From assembly GCA_964353175.1 (NCBI GenBank), contig CAYGUX010000048.1:1-9533 (forward strand): a stretch of 9,533 bases of DNA. The letters are read 5' to 3'. This DNA is from JAIYCX01 sp964353175 (lineage in GTDB: Bacteria > Bdellovibrionota_C > UBA2361 > SZUA-149 > DAOLCO01). Position numbers and translations under genes: made by a program. Positions within the stretch are counted from its first letter, which is position 1; each line of letters starts with the position of its first letter. The notes under the pieces were generated by a model. That model searched no databases. It was given only the letters and a program-made list of their open reading frames with translations, and had not been told where the DNA came from. Below are positions 5,689-9,533 of the stretch, piece after piece.

Positions 5689-6528
5689 ATGAAAAATTAT
5701 CGATATAAAAACTTCGAGCAGAAGTACTGTAACTACGCTCTCGCTAGAGGTTTCCAGTATTATAAGCATGTCTATCCTAATCCGCCCGTTGGAGCTCTTG
5801 TGGTTAAGTCAGGCGTTATTATTGGAACTGGAGCACATGAACGTTCAGGCACTGCTCATGCAGAGGTGAATGCAATCAATAATGCAAGTGAAGATACGAA
5901 TGGGGCTGATTTATTCGTATCCTTGGAGCCATGTAATCATTTTGGGCAAACTCCTCCCTGCACCAAGGCCATCTTAGGGTCGGGAATTAAAAGGGTGTTC
6001 TATCTTACCAAAGATCCCACAAAGGCTGGTGGTGGCGCGGAGCATCTCAAGGCGGAAGGAGTGGAAGTGTATTATGTAGAGCCAAAAAAACAAGTATCCG
6101 CATATATGGAGCCTTGGATCTCTTGGGCTTTGGAGGGGGTTCGTACGATAACTCCAGTTTTTTTCTACGATCTTAGTGGGAATTTTTGTGTATTCGACAA
6201 TAGTTTATTAAAGCAGAGGATCTTAAAGAGGTATCAAAAAGTCATTAATGAAGTAGAAGACTTTGATAGTTTAAATTCTTATGATTTAGCATATACTGTT
6301 GATAGCAAAGACGGGCTCAGTTCACTGACATCGATAATAGCTAATCCAAAAATTAGAATTTCAAAGGTGTTGATAGTACGGTCTATGATATACACCAAGA
6401 ATGAAGGGAGTCTTGTGCAAGATGAATACTCTGCTCAATTTTTAGATCAATTTGAGCATCTACAATTAAGTCAGGTCAAAATGCTTAAAGGAATTTGTTT
6501 AGAGGAGTATAGTTTAGCTCATGTTTAG
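5689..6528 (+). CDS. ribD: Riboflavin biosynthesis protein RibD: deaminase domain intact, reductase domain degenerate
   Basis: The N-terminal domain is a pyrimidine deaminase acting on the GTP cyclohydrolase II product. PNPPVGALVV, HAEVNA (H57, E59) and EPCNHFGQTPPC (C82, C91) give the complete zinc site. The C-terminal half (about 140-279) should be an NADPH-dependent reductase but is short (total 279 residues against about 360). The usual K.A.SLDG block appears as FFYDLSGNF, and the WIT segment, glycine-rich NADPH-binding stretch and G.D end motif are not visible. Two readings are possible: loss of reductase activity, or extreme divergence of a still-folded structural domain. AAGGGGG at 5679-5685 lies close to the ATG. 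The gene overlaps ribE by 8 nt. Deaminase assignment is secure; loss of reductase is inference from motifs. Confidence 0.9.
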   Translation: MKNYRYKNFEQKYCNYALARGFQYYKHVYPNPPVGALVVKSGVIIGTGAHERSGTAHAEVNAINNASEDTNGADLFVSLEPCNHFGQTPPCTKAILGSGIKRVFYLTKDPTKAGGGAEHLKAEGVEVYYVEPKKQVSAYMEPWISWALEGVRTITPVFFYDLSGNFCVFDNSLLKQRILKRYQKVINEVEDFDSLNSYDLAYTVDSKDGLSSLTSIIANPKIRISKVLIVRSMIYTKNEGSLVQDEYSAQFLDQFEHLQLSQVKMLKGICLEEYSLAHV

Positions 6529-7123
6529 TGGCATCGTTAGACATTTAGGAACAATTAAGCAGATTAAAAAATCTGAGCTAGGAATAGAGATTGCTATTCA
6601 GTCCTCATTGTTTAGTGATACTGGTATCAAAATAGGTGATTCTATCTGTACAAATGGAGTTTGTTTAACCATTTCCGAATATTCAGACAATACGGCTAAA
6701 TTTTTTATCGTAAATGAAAGCCTTAGGCGTTCTACTTTAGCTTCTTTGGAAGTCGGCAGTAGGGTGCATCTCGAAAGTTCTTTAAGGGTAGGTGATACTA
6801 TCGACGGTCATTTTGTATATGGACATGTGGATGGTACAAGTAAATTGCATAAGGTAACAAGAGATGGAGAGTCTTATAGGTTCCTATTTACGGTACCCGA
6901 GGAACTCTTGGAGTTTTTAGCTCCTAAGGGGTCAGTCTCTATAAATGGCGTTAGCCTTACTATCGGTGAAGTGGAGGGGAGTGAATTTTCTGTGTATATC
7001 GTCCCGCATACTTTTAATGAAACTCTATTCTCAACTTATAGAGATGGCGACTTAGTAAATATAGAAATAGATCCAATCGCGAGGTATGCAGTTAATTATT
7101 TAAATCGAAAGGCCATGCAGTGA
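6521..7123 (+). CDS. ribE: Riboflavin synthase alpha subunit
   Basis: The enzyme dismutates two molecules of 6,7-dimethyl-8-ribityllumazine to riboflavin in the last pathway step. The two lumazine-binding barrels repeat as expected: MFSGIV at the N-terminus, NGVCLTI (C48), ESLRRSTL and GHFVYGHVDG (H97, H102) in the first; NGVSLTI (S145), PHTF and IEIDPIARY (D184) in the second. Length (200 residues) is normal and key positions match the E. coli numbering. GAGGAG at 6502-6507 precedes the ATG by 13 nt, and the start overlaps the end of ribD, so translation is probably coupled. It is intact although ribH, which makes its substrate, is absent from the cluster. Confidence 0.97.
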   Translation: MFSGIVRHLGTIKQIKKSELGIEIAIQSSLFSDTGIKIGDSICTNGVCLTISEYSDNTAKFFIVNESLRRSTLASLEVGSRVHLESSLRVGDTIDGHFVYGHVDGTSKLHKVTRDGESYRFLFTVPEELLEFLAPKGSVSINGVSLTIGEVEGSEFSVYIVPHTFNETLFSTYRDGDLVNIEIDPIARYAVNYLNRKAMQ

Positions 7124-8397
7124 AAGAACTAGACCCTATTCATAAAGTAGAGATTGCTATTGAAAGACTTCGGGCGGGTGGATTGATTGTGTTAGTTGAT
7201 GACAAGGATCGTGAGGATGAGGGTGATTTAGTTTGTTTAGGGGAATTTGCAACTGCTGAGATTATTTCTTTCATGATGAATGAAGGAAAGGGCTTAATCT
7301 GTGCTTCTATTCACGAAAGAAAAAGAATTGCACTAGGAATACCTTTTCAAGTGCAGCACAATGAAGCTACTTTTGGTACGAATTTTGGCGCACCATTTAA
7401 TTTTATTGGAGTGTCCGATTCAGGTGTCTCAGCGACATCTAGGGCGCAAACCATTCAGGAAATAAGTAAGGACTCCGCGGACAGTATACAAATTAGCTCG
7501 CCTGGTTACGTTGTCCCAGTCGTGGGGAAGAATGGAGGAGTGTTGAGCAGACGTGGGCAAACTGAAGGGTCGTTAGATCTAGCGCGCTTAGCTACCGGAT
7601 CTGATGTTGCGGTGATTTGTGAAATCCTAGCTAGTGATGGAACTGTTTTAAGGGGGAACAAGTTAAAAGATTTTTGTATAGAAAAAGACTTACCTATTTG
7701 CAGCATCGAGGATATCGTTCAGTATAGAAAACAATTTGATGTAAGCGTAAGAGAAGTTATTTCTAGGGATACCACAGGACTGGTTTCAGTTGAAAACTTA
7801 AGAGAAGCATTAGGTGTTGCGAGCTTATCGAGTATAGCTGAGGGGGAGAAAAAGTCTTTACAGCATAGATTTACAATTTTTGCAGATGACGTAGATCAGA
7901 TTGAACATTTTGCCTTGGTCATTGGAGAGGTGAAGGATGGGGTGAAGGTTAGAGTGCATTCCGAATGTTTAACTGGTGATGTCTTTGGAAGTTTAAGATG
8001 TGACTGTGGAGATCAGTTGGATCAAAGTCTAAAGACGTTTATTGAGGATAAGTCAGGTGTTCTTGTCTATTTAAGGCAAGAGGGTAGGGGGATCGGTTTG
8101 TTAAATAAGCTTAAGGCCTATGAGTTGCAAGAGCAAGGGTATGACACTGTGCAGGCTAATGAGATGTTAGGATTTAAGGATGACCAGAGAGATTATAAGT
8201 TAGCAGGCAATATTTTAAAAAGCCTTGGTTTAAAAGAAATTAAACTAATTACCAATAACCCACAAAAACTTTCTGAAATATCTTCTTACGTAAAAGTAAT
8301 AGAAAGAATCTCGATAGAATGTAGCCTAAGATCTGAGAATACTGAGTATATGAAAACCAAGAAGTATAAATTAGGCCATTTTCTAGATTCTATTTAA
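7120..8397 (+). CDS. ribBA: RibBA: GTP cyclohydrolase II with degenerate DHBP synthase domain
   Basis: The start is GTG, sharing GTGA with the ribE stop; AAAGG at 7108-7112 is the likely ribosome binding site. Residues 1-205 are a DHBP synthase domain, normally turning ribulose 5-phosphate into the four-carbon unit for lumazine. DREDEGD (30-36) is kept. The RPGH block is SPGY (Y130 for E. coli H136), GHTE is GQTE (Q147 for H153, a metal ligand), TTG is DSG (100-102), and the Asp equivalent to D113 is S107. Residues about 249-425 are GTP cyclohydrolase II and look fully active: zinc ligands C283, C294, C296, then YLRQEGRGIGLLNKL, LTNNP and a KLGHF end. The linker between domains is about 45 residues. 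I infer that GTP cyclohydrolase is the working half and that DHBP synthase activity is lost or altered; the family assignment is secure. Confidence 0.95.
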   Translation: MKELDPIHKVEIAIERLRAGGLIVLVDDKDREDEGDLVCLGEFATAEIISFMMNEGKGLICASIHERKRIALGIPFQVQHNEATFGTNFGAPFNFIGVSDSGVSATSRAQTIQEISKDSADSIQISSPGYVVPVVGKNGGVLSRRGQTEGSLDLARLATGSDVAVICEILASDGTVLRGNKLKDFCIEKDLPICSIEDIVQYRKQFDVSVREVISRDTTGLVSVENLREALGVASLSSIAEGEKKSLQHRFTIFADDVDQIEHFALVIGEVKDGVKVRVHSECLTGDVFGSLRCDCGDQLDQSLKTFIEDKSGVLVYLRQEGRGIGLLNKLKAYELQEQGYDTVQANEMLGFKDDQRDYKLAGNILKSLGLKEIKLITNNPQKLSEISSYVKVIERISIECSLRSENTEYMKTKKYKLGHFLDSI

Positions 8398-8407
8398 TCC
8401 CTTTAAA

Positions 8408-8420
8408 GTAGCCCCGCTAC
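8408..8420 (+). repeat. GTAGCCCCGC repeat copy 3, as a perfect hairpin
   Basis: GTAGC and GCTAC flank CCC, giving a 5-bp stem with a 3-nt loop, 11 nt past the ribBA stop. No T-run follows, so it is not a standard terminator. The first ten bases equal the copies at 1104 and 1151. Confidence 0.5.
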
Positions 8421-8546
8421 TCACTAGGCATCAGTAAAAATCATTAATTATAGACTCTTATCTTTTTGCCTTTAATCTCGGGGCTGTCTCACAATACTTT
8501 CATGTTACTTTCAAATAGAATCAGATCATATCACTAGGGAATCCGA

Positions 8547-8570
8547 GGAATTGGCTAGGGCCAGTTTTTT
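8547..8570 (+). terminator. Intrinsic terminator closing the glyA-ribBA operon
   Basis: AATTGGC (8549-8555) pairs with GCCAGTT (8560-8566), one T-G pair, loop TAGG, and the T-run reaches 8570. It leaves a transcribed 3' region of about 150 nt after ribBA and separates nusB from the operon. Confidence 0.65.
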
Positions 8571-8639
8571 AGAATATCTCAACTTGTCTCATTATTCGAG
8601 GTAGGTTGCTTTGTTTATTCCATATTAGGGATCTTTGAA

Positions 8640-9134
8640 ATGGGTGTTCGTAGGCAAGCGCGGGAAATTGCTTTGCAGGTAATATATTCTCTTGAGTTTA
8701 GGGATAGACTCGAGCCGGATGAAGAGATATTCACTCTTCCTGAAGTCATGCCCCTATTTCTGACAACAAACGAAGAAGTGAAGGCCTACGCTTCGATCTT
8801 AGTGAAAGGAGTACTAACCCAAAAGAATACTATTGATAGGTATTTATCCTTATCGAGTCAAAATTGGAGTTTGTACCGAATGGCTAGAGTAGATAGAGCA
8901 ATCCTTAGAATTGGTACTTATGAGATGCTCGCCTGCTCGGACGTCCCTCCTTATGTTGCAATTGATGAAGCAATTGAAATTTCTAAGATATATAGCTCCG
9001 ACGAGGCGCCGATGTTTATCAATGGTGTGCTAGACAGGGTCGCCGGCTTGTTAGAAACAGAGAGCCGCTTAGAGGATGAGTCTTTAGTTACTCAAATATT
9101 AGATGAAAAGATTTTAAAGAAAGCGACTTCTTAA
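8640..9134 (+). CDS. nusB: Transcription antitermination factor NusB
   Basis: NusB binds boxA RNA together with NusE (ribosomal protein S10) and promotes antitermination, chiefly in rRNA operons. The helical family signature is complete: RRQAREIALQVIYSLE at the N-terminus, then WSLYRMARVDRAILRIGTYEML, PPYVAIDEAIEISKIYSSDEAPMFINGVLDRVA. At 164 residues it is slightly longer than usual because of an acidic tail of about 20 residues. AGGGA at 8627-8631 lies 8 nt before the ATG. It is cut off from ribBA by a terminator, so it probably has its own promoter in 8571-8639. Confidence 0.96.
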   Translation: MGVRRQAREIALQVIYSLEFRDRLEPDEEIFTLPEVMPLFLTTNEEVKAYASILVKGVLTQKNTIDRYLSLSSQNWSLYRMARVDRAILRIGTYEMLACSDVPPYVAIDEAIEISKIYSSDEAPMFINGVLDRVAGLLETESRLEDESLVTQILDEKILKKATS

Positions 9135-9140
9135 GATAGT

Positions 9141-9166
9141 GTTTTTATGGCCTTAGCCATGGAAAC
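9141..9166 (+). terminator. Hairpin after nusB, possible terminator
   Basis: GTTTTTATGGC (9141-9151) pairs with GCCATGGAAAC (9156-9166), eleven pairs including two G-U, around a CTTA loop. It starts 6 nt after the nusB stop. No T-run follows on either strand, so it may stabilise the 3' end or be a weak terminator. Confidence 0.45.
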
Positions 9167-9284
9167 TCCCAAAATGCCCCAGCTAAATACTCGCAAATGT
9201 GTAATGATTCTTATTAAATAACCCAAGTTAAGGATAATTTTTACCCTCCTCCTGTTGCAAGTACCTGCAAATGATTGTAAGTAG

Positions 9285-9315
9285 CCCAAACTAAATTTGG
9301 GAATATTAGCCCAAA
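9285..9315 (+). repeat. Mutually exclusive hairpin arms upstream of tuf
   Basis: TTTGGG (9296-9301) can pair with CCCAAA on its left (9285-9290, loop CTAAA) or with CCCAAA on its right (9310-9315, loop 8 nt). The two copies share the longer string TAGCCCAAA. The stems are only 6 bp. Confidence 0.4.
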
Positions 9316-9445
9316 TAGCAAGAAAATAAGACTTTTTAGAAAAACTGTTTGATTCTTAGGTAGTTAAATTTACTGAAAATCAGGTTTTTAAAGTCTTGTT
9401 TTTTATTTATATGGAATAAATTTAAATTTTCATTAAGGAAAGGCC

Positions 9446-9533
9446 ATGTCTAAGGAGAAATTTGATCGTAGTAAGACGCACGTAAACGTAGGAACAATAG
9501 GGCACGTGGATCACGGTAAGACGAGCCTTACAG
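9446..9533 (+). CDS. tuf: Elongation factor Tu, 5' end only
   Basis: The first 29 codons are present and the rest lies beyond the window. The start MSKEKFDRSKTHVNVGTIGH is the classic EF-Tu N-terminus, and GHVDHGKT (residues 19-26) is the Walker A / G1 motif that binds GTP phosphates. EF-Tu delivers aminoacyl-tRNA to the ribosome. AAGGAAAGG at 9435-9443 provides the ribosome binding site. The upstream 311 nt should carry its promoter. Whether this is the only tuf copy cannot be told from the window. Confidence 0.95.
   Translation, partial: MSKEKFDRSKTHVNVGTIGHVDHGKTSLT

Larger units (their letters stand above)
8398..8639 (+). other. ribBA-nusB gap where ribH would be expected
   Basis: This 242-nt stretch contains no open frame of note and no recognisable piece of lumazine synthase. 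It holds a GTAGC-CCC-GCTAC hairpin (8408-8420), CGGGGCT at 8479-8485 that could pair with AGCCCCG at 8410-8416, a direct repeat TCACTAGG (8421-8428 and 8531-8538), a terminator at 8547-8570, and then about 70 nt that should carry the nusB promoter, which I could not place. Confidence 0.6.
9135..9445 (+). other. 311-nt nusB-tuf gap
   Basis: No gene is visible. It holds a hairpin after nusB (9141-9166), a CCCAAA/TTTGGG/CCCAAA arrangement at 9285-9315, loosely repeated segments (GCAAATG at 9193 and 9267), and an A/T-rich promoter region for tuf. A possible promoter is TTTTTA (9385-9390), 17 bp, TATATG (9408-9413); TTGTTT (9396-9401) before TAAATT (9417-9422) is another, with 15 bp. Confidence 0.5.

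Noticed and set aside
5392..5769. Minus-strand 125-codon open frame
   Set aside because: It is antisense to the nrdR tail and the ribD start, with no ribosome binding site or recognisable motif.
8398..8546. Decayed ribH pseudogene
   Set aside because: All frames are interrupted by stops and none of the lumazine synthase motifs could be recognised, so no remnant can be supported.

Overview
The window reads as a bacterial chromosome segment of fairly low GC: housekeeping genes are roughly 37-43 % GC where I hand-counted, and the two leftmost genes about 44-46 %. The order acpP - glyA - nrdR - ribD - ribE - ribBA - nusB resembles the arrangement common in Bdellovibrio- and Geobacter-like lineages (the former deltaproteobacteria), where fabF and rpiB usually sit between acpP and glyA, and ribH between ribBA and nusB. 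All three are absent here. GlyA is the long form known from chlamydiae and some spirochaetes. I would not assign a phylum from this alone.

Left part (1-1030, minus strand): two short genes of unknown function, one running off the left edge (1-272) and one complete (495-857). Their coding sequences differ, but their upstream regions share a promoter with identical spacing, a GGGGATGTTACC box about 45 nt before the start codon, and a very strong Shine-Dalgarno block. They look like two members of one dispersed cassette family. The second gene is closed by a clear intrinsic terminator.

Middle part (1030-3480, plus strand): a gene-poor stretch with short repeats and inverted repeats, then tRNA-Lys(UUU), folC, a 316-nt gap with a hairpin in the acpP leader, acpP, and a strong terminator.

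Right part (3488-9533, plus strand): a compact glyA-nrdR-ribD-ribE-ribBA operon, an unusual 3' region ending in a terminator, then nusB and the start of tuf. The riboflavin genes are the most informative. Riboflavin synthase, the RibD deaminase domain and the GTP cyclohydrolase II half of RibBA keep their key residues. The RibD reductase half is degenerate, the DHBP synthase half of RibBA has lost both conserved active-site histidines, and ribH is missing. Either those three steps are supplied from other loci or the pathway is decaying. No FMN riboswitch was recognised.

No IS element, CRISPR array or integrase was found in the window.
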